DNA of 64,000 nt from Candidatus Flexicrinis affinis (GCA_016716525.1 JADJWE010000002.1:372001-436000); one strand, 5' to 3'; positions 24,843 to 34,335 are shown, counted from the stretch's first letter. Notes: generated by a model from the sequence alone, not told the origin. Numbers and translations are program-made.

Positions 24843-25714
24843 GACTTGACGGCTCCGAGTGTGAGACCTTGCACCAACCACCGTTGAACGATGATTGTCA
24901 GGACGATGATCGGCAGAGAGAGCATCGAGGCGACAGCAGCGACGGCGCCAAAATCCAGCTGCTCGAAGCCCATGAAATTGAACACGGCGAGCGGAAGCGT
25001 CGTGGTATTCGAGCCGCCAAGAATCAACACGAAGATGAAGTTGTTCCATGACGTGATGAAGGCAAGAATGGTCGTGACGACCATGCCGGGCAGGCTAAGC
25101 GGCAGCGCAATCCGCAGAAACACGCCAAGCTGCGTGCAACCGTCTACTTTTGCCTGATCCTCAATTTCAATGGGGACGTCTTCGAAGAAGCTGATCATCA
25201 CCCAGATCACCAATGGCAACGTCAGAATCAGGTGGCTCAGAATCAACCCGATATGGGTGTCGATGAGATCTAGCCGCTGATAGATCACAAACAGCGGCAG
25301 CATAAAGACGATGGTCGGGACCATGCGCATCAGCAGTATCGTGAGCGCAAGCCTCTGCATCCGATAACGGGCGACCACATAGGCAGCGGGCAGGCCGATC
25401 ACGAGGCCAAGCATGACGGCGCCGGCGGCCACGATTGCGCTGTTAGCCATCTGCTTGAAGAACGGCGTCTTTTCCAACACGTTGGCGTAATTGTCGAGAG
25501 TCGGCTCGAAGATCAACACCGGAGGATATACGGTGACGTCTTTCGCCTCTTTGAATGACGTGATCACCATCCAGACGAAGACGAACATGAACGATGCCAG
25601 GAACGCGAGTACGAGAAGGCGAAATGCGATCTCCCCGATCCAGTGCTCGACCTGTTGGCGCAGGGTCTTTGGGGCGGGTCTGGAACGCCTCATCACCGCA
25701 TCGACGCTAGTCAT
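24839..25714 (-). CDS. Carbohydrate-type ABC transporter permease (MalG type)
   Basis: A 291-residue membrane protein with six predicted helices beginning at LLVLAFLASFMFVFVWMV, the SFKEAKDVTVYPP segment after helix 1, and the EAA loop IEIEDQAKVDGCTQLGVFLR. The EAA loop has D for the second A, a common variant. Its stop overlaps the start of the small amidase partner, which ties transport to amide breakdown. Confidence 0.9.
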   Translation of the reverse strand: MTSVDAVMRRSRPAPKTLRQQVEHWIGEIAFRLLVLAFLASFMFVFVWMVITSFKEAKDVTVYPPVLIFEPTLDNYANVLEKTPFFKQMANSAIVAAGAVMLGLVIGLPAAYVVARYRMQRLALTILLMRMVPTIVFMLPLFVIYQRLDLIDTHIGLILSHLILTLPLVIWVMISFFEDVPIEIEDQAKVDGCTQLGVFLRIALPLSLPGMVVTTILAFITSWNNFIFVLILGGSNTTTLPLAVFNFMGFEQLDFGAVAAVASMLSLPIIVLTIIVQRWLVQGLTLGAVKS

Positions 25715-25730
25715 CCCTGACTCCTCAACA

Positions 25731-26597
25731 CTACACCCATGACCGTCGACGCAGGCCCATCCAGAAGAACGCGATCACCATGACGAGCAGCAGCAGCACG
25801 GTGAGGATCGCCGCGCCGTACCCCAGATCGAAGAACTGGAATCCCAGCGCATACCCGTAGACGTAGAGCGTCTCGGTAGCGCGAAGTGGGCCTCCTTTGG
25901 TCAGTACCCAAATGATCGGAAACTGCTTCAGGGTGTCGATGATCTTGAACAGCGCGGCGGTCGCCAGCGCGGCGCGAAGCATCGGGAACACGACGTAGGC
26001 GAACATCTGAATGCGATTCGCGCCGTCGATCTGCGCCGACTCGAGCGGTTCGGTTGGCATCGAACGCAGGCCAGCCAACACGATCAGCATGACGAACGGC
26101 GCGCTCATCCAGGTCTCAACGATCATTATCGAGAACAACGCGGTATTGGGGCTGGCGAGCCACAGGCTTCGTTCGAGTCCGATGCTTTCCAGGAAGTAGT
26201 TCAAAATGCCCTGATTGGGGTTGAACATCGTGCCCCACATCAAGGCCGACGCAACCGGCATCGAGACCATGGGCAGGATGAACATCGTGCGGACGGCGGT
26301 GACACCGAGAAACGATCGGTTGAGGATCAGCGCCATGATGGTGCCCAATACCATCGAGCCCGCCACCGACCCGCCGCTGTATAGCAGAGTGCGCCACAAG
26401 CCGTTCATGAAACGCGAGTCGCGCGGGAGCAGTTCGTACCAGCGCAGCCCGACATCGGTGTAGTTGATCGTCGACGTCCCGTAATCACGTGTGCTCATCA
26501 GCAGCAGGCTGATGAGCGGATAGGCAAGGAACACCGCCAGCGCAATCAAGGTCGGCGTGACCATCATCCACGGAAAGAGTCTGTGACGAAGAAGCAT
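25731..26597 (-). CDS. Carbohydrate-type ABC transporter permease (MalF type)
   Basis: A 288-residue permease with the first helix at PTLIALAVFLAYPLISLLLM and an EAA-type loop TEPLESAQIDGANRIQMFAY. IIWVLTKGGPL near the end fits the MalF-like NGGP motif. It follows the binding-protein gene after an 89-nt gap containing a hairpin, and precedes the MalG-type gene by 16 nt. Confidence 0.9.
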   Translation of the reverse strand: MLLRHRLFPWMMVTPTLIALAVFLAYPLISLLLMSTRDYGTSTINYTDVGLRWYELLPRDSRFMNGLWRTLLYSGGSVAGSMVLGTIMALILNRSFLGVTAVRTMFILPMVSMPVASALMWGTMFNPNQGILNYFLESIGLERSLWLASPNTALFSIMIVETWMSAPFVMLIVLAGLRSMPTEPLESAQIDGANRIQMFAYVVFPMLRAALATAALFKIIDTLKQFPIIWVLTKGGPLRATETLYVYGYALGFQFFDLGYGAAILTVLLLLVMVIAFFWMGLRRRSWV

Positions 26598-26635
26598 CGA
26601 ATACGCTCAGTTCCTTAGGTTGCGGGGGTTCGTGA

Positions 26636-26667
26636 TGAGGGCGAGCGGTTCTCACCGCCCACCCTCA
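26636..26667 (-). terminator. Hairpin between binding-protein and permease genes
   Basis: TGAGGG and GCGG (26636-26641, 26645-26648) pair with CCGC and CCCTCA (26655-26658, 26662-26667), with a small internal loop. No T-run follows. It is probably an expression-ratio or mRNA-stability element. Confidence 0.5.
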
Positions 26668-26686
26668 CCTGAAAGCTCAGGCTGCC

Positions 26687-28036
26687 TTACTGCTGACGAT
26701 CGTAGAGCATGTCCAACTCTTCTTGCGCCAACTGCAGGGCCGCCTCGATATCGCCACCAATGATCGCGGTCTCGATGACCTGACCAATGATGTCGCGGGC
26801 CCGGCCATTGTCGATGATTGAGGCCGGCGCGAAGCCCGACGTGGGATAGCACAGCCCGGATGCTTCCATCTGAGCGGCCCAGTACTCCTGACCGGTCTGG
26901 TTCAGTGACGAGGTGAACTCTTCGCTGGACCACGGCGCACTGCGCGCGGCAACGCGGCCTGCCTGCAGATAGGCGAGCTGGGGTTCAAAGCCGGTGATGT
27001 ACTGGATGAACAGCCACGCCGCTTCCTTGTCAGGCGAGAACGTCGAGATCGAAACGGCAAACGGACGGATCGGCGGGCACGGATCGGTGTTGCGGAAGTC
27101 GTCCGGCCCCGGGCCGTCGGGGATCACCGTGAAGCCGACTAGGTCGACTACGCTGGAGACTGCAGGATCGCTGATGTTGCGGGGATTCACACCGAGTTCA
27201 ATCGTGAACGCGGCGTTTCCAGTCAAGAACTCATTGGTCGTCTCAGGGAAGGCAAACGCGGTCGCGCCGACCGAGCCGGACTCGCGCAGCGTTTCGCCGT
27301 ACCACGTAAAGGCAGCTAGGTGCTCCGGCGTGTTCAGGGTCGGGCGACCTTCTTCGTCCTGCCAGACTGCGCCGAACTCACCCATCACATACGAGTACGC
27401 CGACGTGGCCGACGCACCCTGACCGCGGGCTACGAAGCCGGGGAGCGTGTTGCCGCTGGCCTCCCAGATCTGCCGCGCCGCTGCACCAAGTTCCTCGAAG
27501 GTCGTTGGCACTTCGATGCCATACTCTTCCAGCACGTCCTTGCGGTAGAACAGCATAGGACCAAGCTGCCGGTCAGTCGGGATACCGATAACCTGACCAT
27601 CGAACGTCACGCCTTCGCGGTTGTAGTCGACGAAATCCGTCTCCCAATTGAAGTCTGCAGTCGTTAGCTCGGGATTGGCGATGTAGTCGTTAAGCGGCTG
27701 GACCCAGCCGTTCTCCGTGAATTCGACGCCAAAGCGCTGAGTTTGGTTGTAGAAGATGTCGAGATCCTCGTTGTTAGCCTGCATCTCGACGCGAATCTTG
27801 TCCCATGCCTCGGCCTCCGGCAGGACCTCGAGTACGACGGTCATGCCTGTCAACTCTTCGAAAGACTCGATGAATGGCCGGGCGCTGTCAATCCACGGGC
27901 CCTGAATCATGATTGCCCGCAGCTCAGTACCCTCAAAACGGCGCCAGTCGAACTCATCCTGACCGAGTGCTGCAGGCGCCACGACAAGCAAAGCGATTAG
28001 AACGATCAAAGGTGTAACCCGGCGAAGAATCCTCAT
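26687..28036 (-). CDS. ABC transporter substrate-binding protein
   Basis: A 449-residue exported binding protein with a signal peptide of about 25 residues (RRVTPLIVLIALLVVAPAAL then GQDEF). The N-terminal lobe TELRAIMIQGPWIDSARPFI and the later LFYRKDVLEEYGIEVPTTFE resemble family-1 sugar/polyol binding proteins. ATG 28036 has AGGAGG 7 nt upstream, so the start is secure. The co-transcribed amidase and M20 peptidase suggest the ligand carries an amide or peptide bond rather than being a plain sugar. Confidence 0.88.
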   Translation of the reverse strand: MRILRRVTPLIVLIALLVVAPAALGQDEFDWRRFEGTELRAIMIQGPWIDSARPFIESFEELTGMTVVLEVLPEAEAWDKIRVEMQANNEDLDIFYNQTQRFGVEFTENGWVQPLNDYIANPELTTADFNWETDFVDYNREGVTFDGQVIGIPTDRQLGPMLFYRKDVLEEYGIEVPTTFEELGAAARQIWEASGNTLPGFVARGQGASATSAYSYVMGEFGAVWQDEEGRPTLNTPEHLAAFTWYGETLRESGSVGATAFAFPETTNEFLTGNAAFTIELGVNPRNISDPAVSSVVDLVGFTVIPDGPGPDDFRNTDPCPPIRPFAVSISTFSPDKEAAWLFIQYITGFEPQLAYLQAGRVAARSAPWSSEEFTSSLNQTGQEYWAAQMEASGLCYPTSGFAPASIIDNGRARDIIGQVIETAIIGGDIEAALQLAQEELDMLYDRQQ

Positions 28037-28126
28037 TATGTGCTCCTCCTAGGAACTAAGGCCCGCTTCGATGACGGTGTGACGGTGTGTGCGCGGTTCA
28101 CTACAATGCCGTTCCCCTTTCGTTAC

Positions 28127-29170
28127 CTATTGGTCTATTCCGCGTGGTTGGCAGCTCTCGCGGACGAGAAACCGCGAGTCCATCAACTGCTCGACTTCTG
28201 CAAATGGGCCGACCGGTTCGTCGCTCTTCCGCTGCAGTTCGGCATGGACAAACGCCGCCAGGAGCGTGTCGACTGCGACTCGGGCCAACTCCTCAATCGG
28301 TTTGGTCATGACTGTCAGCGCGGGGCGCATGAGGCCAGTCCAGCGCGAGTTATCGAAACACACCAGCGAGATGTCGCGCGGGTAATGCATATCAAGCGCG
28401 GTCAGCGCTTGCAGCGCGCCGAGGGTAGCAACGTGACTGCCGGCGATCAGCGCTGTGGGACGACTCGGCATCGTGAGTAGTTCGCGTGCTGCGCTCTCGG
28501 CCGTCTCGACGGCGAACGTGGAGCTGGTCATGAGCGTGGGGTCGGCACAGACTCCGGAGTCGGACAACGCCGAGAGATACCCGGAGACTCGTGCCGCCAC
28601 GGCGGATGTCTCCGGGATGAGGCTGATCAGGCCAATGCGCTCGTGTCCGAGTTCGAGCAGATATCGCGTGACGTCGTAGCTTGCGCGAAAGCTGTCTACG
28701 CCAACGAACGAGCCGATTGCATTCTTCGGCTTCCGGTCGATGAACACCAAGGGCGTTCCAAGCCGGTGAAACTCGTCGTAGATGGGTTGGTCGTGGCCGG
28801 TTGGCGTGATGATCACGCCGTCGACTCGCTTGTCCAAGAGCTGCTCGAGGTTATACGCCTCTCGTTCGACCTCTTCGTACGTGTTGCATACGAACAGGTT
28901 GTAGCCTTGTCTCGAGAGCAGTCTCTCCAGATCGTAAAGAAGCATGGCAAAGAACGGACTGGTGACGTCCGCGATCACGACCCCAATCGTCTTGTTGCGG
29001 CTTGTCGTCAGGCCACGCGCTATCGCACTGGGACGGTAATTGAGATCCTGCACGACTGACAGCACCAGGTCGCGGGTCTCGGGCAGGACGCGACGCGTCC
29101 CGTTGATGACGTGCGAAACGGTCGCCGTGCTGACGCCGGCGCGTTTAGCTACATCTTTGATCGTCACCAT
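28127..29170 (-). CDS. LacI-family transcriptional regulator of the amidase/ABC operon
   Basis: A 347-residue repressor starting VTIKDVAKRAGVSTATVSHV with the hinge PSAIARGLTTSRN and a full effector-binding domain. It is transcribed toward the binding-protein gene 90 nt downstream and away from the plus-strand gene at 29301. A tandem 12-bp repeat at 29182-29205 between its start and its promoter is the probable operator and could also control the divergent gene. Confidence 0.92.
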   Translation of the reverse strand: MVTIKDVAKRAGVSTATVSHVINGTRRVLPETRDLVLSVVQDLNYRPSAIARGLTTSRNKTIGVVIADVTSPFFAMLLYDLERLLSRQGYNLFVCNTYEEVEREAYNLEQLLDKRVDGVIITPTGHDQPIYDEFHRLGTPLVFIDRKPKNAIGSFVGVDSFRASYDVTRYLLELGHERIGLISLIPETSAVAARVSGYLSALSDSGVCADPTLMTSSTFAVETAESAARELLTMPSRPTALIAGSHVATLGALQALTALDMHYPRDISLVCFDNSRWTGLMRPALTVMTKPIEELARVAVDTLLAAFVHAELQRKSDEPVGPFAEVEQLMDSRFLVRESCQPRGIDQ

Positions 29171-29181
29171 AAGTCCAATCC

Positions 29182-29205
29182 GCGTAATCGGTTGCGTAAT
29201 CGGTT
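29182..29205. promoter_or_regulatory. Tandem operator-like repeat upstream of the second LacI-family gene
   Basis: GCGTAATCGGTT occurs twice back to back (29182-29193, 29194-29205). It lies within 12 nt of the lacI start, downstream of the predicted promoter and 96 nt before the divergent gene. Repressor bound here would shut off its own gene. Confidence 0.6.
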
Positions 29206-29220
29206 AACTGCCGTTACACT

Positions 29221-29249
29221 ATTCTTGACCATTTCAGATGACTTGTCAA
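29221..29249 (-). promoter_or_regulatory. Sigma70-type promoter of the second LacI-family gene
   Basis: On the minus strand a perfect TTGACA (29249-29244) is followed by 17 nt and AAGAAT (29226-29221), four of six matches to the -10 consensus. The expected start of transcription, near 29214, lies just upstream of the tandem operator-like repeat. Confidence 0.55.
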
Positions 29250-29300
29250 GTTGACCGAAACCATCGCTCCGCTTGATCGTCGCCATCCGGGAGTAGAGGC

Positions 29301-30170
29301 ATGGATCCGTACCGCGCCGCGTTGTTGGCCCATCCCCAGCTCAGTAAGTTCGACCCACTCGGCCGTATCCTGCTCTATGACGACTTCGATCATGGCATCA
29401 ACGGGTGGACGGCCCTGATCGGAAACTACGAGCACTCGCTCGACTCCGTGCTGCCTGACTACCGTGACATCCGCCCGCCGATGCTGAGCAATCAGTCGAT
29501 GTGGGATACCGGGACTGCCGGCTCGATGGAAGGCACCTATTCACTCAAAGTCGCCACGCGCGAACGCGCCAACTCGCTCGGTGTCGCGATCAAGCGCCAC
29601 ACCTTCCGGTCGCGTGGCCGGCTTCGGCTCGAGTGCTACTTCACGTTCAAACCGGAAGCCAGCGAGCTTGTTTTGTCTGAGCTTGACGTTCGAGCATTCG
29701 GCGTGCTCTTCGACCTTCAGGACGGGCGCAACGCCCAGCTGCGTTGGATGCCTCACCTGCGATACCTGAATGCCGCCAACGGGAAGCGCATCGCCCGGTG
29801 GCAGTTCAAGCCCAAGACGCGCGAGTTCCACAAGATCGGCGACTCTGGCAAGACGGTGTCGCACTTTCATCTCGGCCCAGAAGGCTGGATGGATGTGCCG
29901 ATCGAACCGCAGGAGTTGTGCTACAACGAGATCGCCACGAAAATGAACTGGCACTACCTGCGAATCGACCTCGATCTCGAGTCGCGCCGTTTTCTCGGCT
30001 TCCGCTGCAACGATGTCGAATACGCAGGGGACGAGCTGCAGACGATACAGATTCCTGCGATGCCCAATTTGCTCTGCATGTTGAACGTCGGGTTCTGGAT
30101 CGAGGCGGATACCGAAAAACGTGCGTTTCTGTATGTCGATTCGGTGCTGCTGTCTGGGGAGATCGACTGA
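29301..30170 (+). CDS. Uncharacterised protein, probably beta-sandwich (lectin-like)
   Basis: A 289-residue protein without signal peptide or membrane segment. It is rich in beta strands and aromatic residues: ILLYDDFDHGINGWTAL near the start, GSMEGTYSLKVATRE, LRLECYFTFKP and MPNLLCMLNVGFWIEAD. This reads like a concanavalin/laminin-G type carbohydrate-binding or sugar-processing fold, but no catalytic motif is obvious and I cannot name the family. Its stop overlaps the next start by one base, and an acid-sugar dehydratase follows, so a part in the same sugar pathway is likely. Confidence 0.6.
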   Translation: MDPYRAALLAHPQLSKFDPLGRILLYDDFDHGINGWTALIGNYEHSLDSVLPDYRDIRPPMLSNQSMWDTGTAGSMEGTYSLKVATRERANSLGVAIKRHTFRSRGRLRLECYFTFKPEASELVLSELDVRAFGVLFDLQDGRNAQLRWMPHLRYLNAANGKRIARWQFKPKTREFHKIGDSGKTVSHFHLGPEGWMDVPIEPQELCYNEIATKMNWHYLRIDLDLESRRFLGFRCNDVEYAGDELQTIQIPAMPNLLCMLNVGFWIEADTEKRAFLYVDSVLLSGEID

Positions 30171-30502
30171 TGACCACGCGGACGAGCTACACCGCAGTAC
30201 TCGAGCGAAACACGGTATGGGAGGGAAGCTTCGCGACCGAACCCTACGAAGGAGCTTGGGCGAGCGAAGCGGTGTTCTTCGTGAGGACGCTGGCCGCTGG
30301 CGCCGAAACGACCGCGCGCGTCCAAATTTCGCCCGACGGCATCCACTGGTGCGACGAGGGCACGCTGCTTACAGTTCCCGGCGAGGCGGAATCGCTGGCG
30401 TTTTGCCGTGTGTCACACTTTGGCGGATGGCTGCGGCTTGCAGGCACGATCCCCGCCGGGCAGAAAGCGACTGTCATTGTGTACCTGTGCTTGAAGGAAT
30501 AG
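30170..30502 (+). CDS. Small uncharacterised beta-rich protein
   Basis: A 110-residue protein starting at ATG 30170, which shares its A with the previous stop. Strands alternate through the chain (AVFFVRTLAAGAETTARVQI, SPDGIHWCDEG, GWLRLAGTIPAG). The SPDGIHW segment resembles structural repeats of F5/8- or BNR-like domains, but the length is too short for either. It is coupled to the preceding protein and 4 nt before the enolase-superfamily gene, so the three form one unit. No function can be assigned. Confidence 0.55.
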   Translation: MTTRTSYTAVLERNTVWEGSFATEPYEGAWASEAVFFVRTLAAGAETTARVQISPDGIHWCDEGTLLTVPGEAESLAFCRVSHFGGWLRLAGTIPAGQKATVIVYLCLKE

Positions 30503-30506
30503 CGGT

Positions 30507-31748
30507 ATGAAGATCACGCGGCTCGAATCGTTCACTGTGGCGGTCCCGTTCAAGGCGCCGATCCTGAGCGCGTTCGGCGTCAGCTACCCGGCTCGAATTC
30601 GCACGTTCATCCGCTTGCATACCGACGAGGGGCTGACCGGCATCGGAGAGACCGGCCCGAGTGCCCTGCACTACGTTAATCGCGAGAGTCTGATCACACG
30701 GTTTGACAAGAGCGTCGCGCCGGCGGTCGTCGGTGAAGACCCGTTCGACTTCAACTGGATTCGGCGCAAGCTGTATAACAGCGGTGACGCCGTGGCAGTC
30801 GAGATCGCGTGCTGGGACTTAATCGCCAAGAAGGCCGGCGTGCCACTCTATCGACTCTTGGGCGGTCACGGCGAAAAAGTGGGCGTGCCGGTCGCTGGTT
30901 ACTGCTTCTTTCGAGCGCCCGCCCGCGATGGAACGGGAGGGGTCACACCTGACACGTTTGTCGACCACTGCCTCAGCGTGAAGGCCGAAGGCGGCTACTC
31001 CGTGCTGAAACTTAAGTTCGGGTCAAATCGGCCAGAGACTGAAGTCGCGCTTGCGGCCAAACTGCGCGCCTCGGCCGGGCCGGAGCTTGGGATGCGCGTG
31101 GATCCGAACGGTTCATGGTCGCTGACCACCGCGCTCCAGATGCTGAAACGCCTTGAGCCAATCGATCTTGAATACATCGAGGAACCGATACGTGTGCAGG
31201 GGCCAGCCGATGCCACAACGGCGACCGCCTTGTTGAAGCGGCTGCGCAGCATCAGCGCGACGCCGATCGCGGCAGATCACTGCTACCGGACCGATCTGCT
31301 TGCGCAGATCATCCGCGAGGACGCTGCGGATGTCGTTCTGGCCGACGTATTTGGCGCCGGTGGCATTGAACCCGCGATTAACTTCTGCCGACTGGCGGGT
31401 GCGTTTGGGCTCGGCGTTGCCATGCATAGCGGGGCCGAGCTGTGCGTCGGGCAAGTTGTCAAACTGCACGTTCACGCCGCGATGCCGGACGTCGTCACGC
31501 ACGCGGGAGATTCGATCTATCCTGAGTACGCCGATGGCGTACTGCAAGGCGGCAAGCTGCAGATCAGAGACGGGTCGATGGCTGTTCCGCAGACGCCCGG
31601 ACTTGGCGTTGACCTCGACCCGGTTCGGCTTGCGCGCTGGGAACTCACGGCGGACTGGCATCGCGAGCTGGACGCGTTCTGGGATCACACCAAGGCGATG
31701 ATCGGCGTCACGTATCCAACATCGGACATGCTTATGCGGCATTACTAG
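30507..31748 (+). CDS. Mandelate racemase/muconate lactonizing enzyme family protein (acid-sugar dehydratase-like)
   Basis: A 413-residue enolase-superfamily enzyme that would abstract the proton alpha to a carboxylate, probably dehydrating an aldonic or aldaric acid. The capping domain is residues 1-130. The barrel shows LKLKFGSN (KxK-type base), RVDPNGSW (metal Asp), LEYIEEPIR (metal Glu), PIAADHCY (third ligand region) and MHSGAELC (His base). Length is normal. A second copy of its 3' two-thirds lies at 49131-49909. It converges on an RraA-like gene that is damaged here. The exact sugar is not predictable. Confidence 0.88.
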   Translation: MKITRLESFTVAVPFKAPILSAFGVSYPARIRTFIRLHTDEGLTGIGETGPSALHYVNRESLITRFDKSVAPAVVGEDPFDFNWIRRKLYNSGDAVAVEIACWDLIAKKAGVPLYRLLGGHGEKVGVPVAGYCFFRAPARDGTGGVTPDTFVDHCLSVKAEGGYSVLKLKFGSNRPETEVALAAKLRASAGPELGMRVDPNGSWSLTTALQMLKRLEPIDLEYIEEPIRVQGPADATTATALLKRLRSISATPIAADHCYRTDLLAQIIREDAADVVLADVFGAGGIEPAINFCRLAGAFGLGVAMHSGAELCVGQVVKLHVHAAMPDVVTHAGDSIYPEYADGVLQGGKLQIRDGSMAVPQTPGLGVDLDPVRLARWELTADWHRELDAFWDHTKAMIGVTYPTSDMLMRHY

Positions 31749-31760
31749 TGCCTCGACGCT

Positions 31761-32482
31761 CTAGCTCCGCAACTTCTTCCGAAGCGTGTCCATTACAGCA
31801 TCCGCCTCGGCCATAGCGGCCCGCGCGGAGGCCACGGTCGCGCCCGGCTCATGCAGCGCGCTCAGGATAATCTGCTCAGCGACGACGAATGCAGCGGCAG
31901 CATCTGGAACGCGGTCCGCAATACTGCGAGGGATCACCGCAACGCCGTTCAGGTCGGCGTGGATCAGGTCGTCGGGATAGACGGTTAAGCCACCCACGCG
32001 CACTGGCGTGTGCACGTCAAGAATGTGGATGAATCCATGTGACGGCACCGCGCCATCGGTAAACACCGGAAAGCTCAGCCGCTCGACCTGATCGAGATCA
32101 CGCCCCGGGCCGTTGGTGATCAGCCCGACCGCGCCGAACGTGCGACACGTGGTGCACATGATTTCGCCGAACGTCGCGGCAACCGGCGGCGCGTCGAGGT
32201 CTTGAAACACGACGACTGCAGGCCCGGACAGCTCACCAAACCGGTCGACCTGTTGGGTCAGATGATGATAGGCATCGCCCTCTTTGCGGGGCGCTGCGGT
32301 TCGGCACGTCGCAGTTGCCGCAAACCCGACCATCGGCGGCAGTTTCGGGAATACCGCACGAATTGACTTATCCGTGAACCCGGTAGTATGGGGCTGCACG
32401 TCGAACAGTTCGATCACATTGCAGATCGTAGGCGTGTCGTATACCTGCTCAGTTTACGTCAGAGTGCATTCCAGTCCGTCAT
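31761..32482 (-). pseudogene. RraA-like/HMG-aldolase-type protein, copy 1 (damaged)
   Basis: Comparison with the intact copy at 49923-50651 shows three defects. After the start MTDWNAL (ATG 32482) there is a TGA; a 2-nt length change follows within the next 30 nt; and near the end a TTG codon has become TAG, removing three residues. The body from GTG 32417 (218 residues) is intact and keeps VGLITNGPGRDLDQVERLSFP and the DDLIHADLNGVAVIP metal-site block. Translation could restart at that GTG, but the N-terminal helix would be missing. Intact members cleave or decarboxylate 4-hydroxy-2-oxo acids. Confidence 0.75.
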
Positions 32483-32487
32483 CGCTG

Positions 32488-32537
32488 TTACCCTTTTTTC
32501 GCTGCGAAATGTGCGTCGTACAGGTACTGGCAGGTCT
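32488..32537 (-). pseudogene. Last codons of a FAD oxidoreductase (duplication remnant)
   Basis: The minus strand reads QYLYDAHFAAKKG before TAA. This matches the end (QRLYDAHFAAKTRE) of the complete FAD oxidoreductase at 50654-52441. Similarity ends near 32537. It marks the right edge of the 1.57-kb segment that is present twice in the window. Confidence 0.7.
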
Positions 32538-32615
32538 ATGTGTCCGTCGTCAAAGCATTTCGGACGTACAATTGATATGAACACTAGACATGCAGTGTAG
32601 TGGGGAGAATTGGTG

Positions 32616-34250
32616 ATGACTGAGTCTCTCACGCCTCTGAAGATTAGGCCGCTCGTCGCCATTGTCGTCCTTATTTGCCTCGGCATGACACCCACCCACG
32701 CACAAGATGACACCGAAATCCACTTTGCCAGCGATGATAGTGCTGTCCATTTCAACTATCCGAGCGAGTGGACTATGGAAGCGCAATCCAGCACGTTCAA
32801 CCAAGCCTATCGATTCGAACTCTGGACTCAGTCCAGCACGATCGCAGCCTTCATTACCAACGAGGATCGAAGTCGCATAGTGCTGGAAATCACCAATCCG
32901 CTCGCGCTTGGATATACGGATACATCTGCCTCTCCACGAGTCTATCACGTCCTCTGCCGCAGCAGAGCTTCGTGTCGCGGGCTATCCGGCCTTTCGTGTT
33001 GTCCCTGCTGTATCTTCCATGCCGACGCAAGCACCGCTCGCGATGAGCGAGAACTTCGGTGCACCGGTACCCGTCACCCCTATGGGAGCTGGCAAAGAGG
33101 TCTTCGAAGGCATCGTGTATGTGATCGTGCGTGATGACGGCTGGATAGTGCACGCAGACTTGGCCGCGCCACCCGACGAGGTCGCCAGCGGGGAGACCGT
33201 GATGCTGGGCTTACTTGAGTCCCTCGAATTCGATGCGCAGGCGGCCGCAATACCTTTTGAGCGCAACCTCCCAGTCTATGACGTGAGCGGGGTAACGCTG
33301 GATCAGAACTTCACGAGCGATGACATGCTCTTTTCGCTGCAATACCCGAGCACGTGGGGAGCTGCCACCTATAACATGATTGGTGCCGAGCAGCAGGTTG
33401 GTGCTGGCCTGTCATTTGCCGATCCTGACGCTGGTGTGGAGCTGAATGTCGTTGTGATTGACGTGACCCGCAACGAAATGGGGCTGCCGCTCGATATGGA
33501 TACGCCGCAGGAGTTTATGCGTGCGGCACGGGAAGCGAGATCAGATGTGATAGGCCCGGGTAGGCTCATCGAGATCTCTGAGTTTCGTATCGCGGAGAAC
33601 GATGCGGTCAGCTTCATTACTCAAGTCGAAGACCACTATACGCAGACGGTCGTTTCGCTCTGAATGACACCTGGGTTGCGGCGGCAGATGTTCAGGCGAA
33701 TACGCTTGACATGGTTGAACGGCTTGGGCAAGAAGGCGTCGCGGCGCTTGGATCTCTCCGCTTCGCGCTAGGCGAGTCCTATATCATCAGTCCGGTCCTT
33801 CGTGTCGAACTCCCACCACGGTGGGTCTTCGAACGCTACGCAAACGAAGGAGACTACTACGGATTCGACTTACGACCTCCTGGAATTGCTGATCCTGTGG
33901 GACCAATGATCCATATTGAACTTGCGTACCTACTGACATGACCCGACCTCAACCTGCTATGTCGAACGCAGGGGTTAGCCGCCCCGCTTGAGATGATCGC
34001 TGCTATGGACGGTCAGACTGAAGGCGAGGCGCAATACAGGACCGTCGGCGACCATGAAGTGGTGGTCGTTCATCGCCAACAGCAAGACCCTTCCTACTAC
34101 TTTGACTACAATGCACTGGTCTTGAACGAGACTTGGTTCTTGCTTTTGATCGGTGGTGCTTCGTCGAGGAAAGTCCTTGATGCAATCGCGGATGATATCG
34201 ACCAGCTTCTTCTGCAGGCAGAGTTCACCTTACCTGAGGAATCACCCTAA
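32616..34250 (+). pseudogene. Secreted protein of unknown function, broken by frameshifts and a stop
   Basis: From ATG 32616 (GGGGAG upstream) a signal peptide is followed by alternating strands typical of repeated PsbP-like or lipoprotein domains, with recurring blocks such as FNYPSEWT and LQYPSTWG. The frame shifts near 32920, shifts back near 33655 (FALNDTWVAAADVQ resumes in the first frame) and meets an in-frame TGA at 33939, after which coding continues to 34250. At least three lesions make this a pseudogene of about 540 codons with three related domains. The left neighbour is the edge of the segmental duplication and the right one is a decayed recombinase. Confidence 0.75.
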
Positions 34251-34335
34251 CTTGCACGTGGGTTGCTGCTCGTTGTGACGGTATCGGTAACTATCCCGTT
34301 GTTGCTACCAGTCAGACGTGGGGTCTGGCGTGGCC

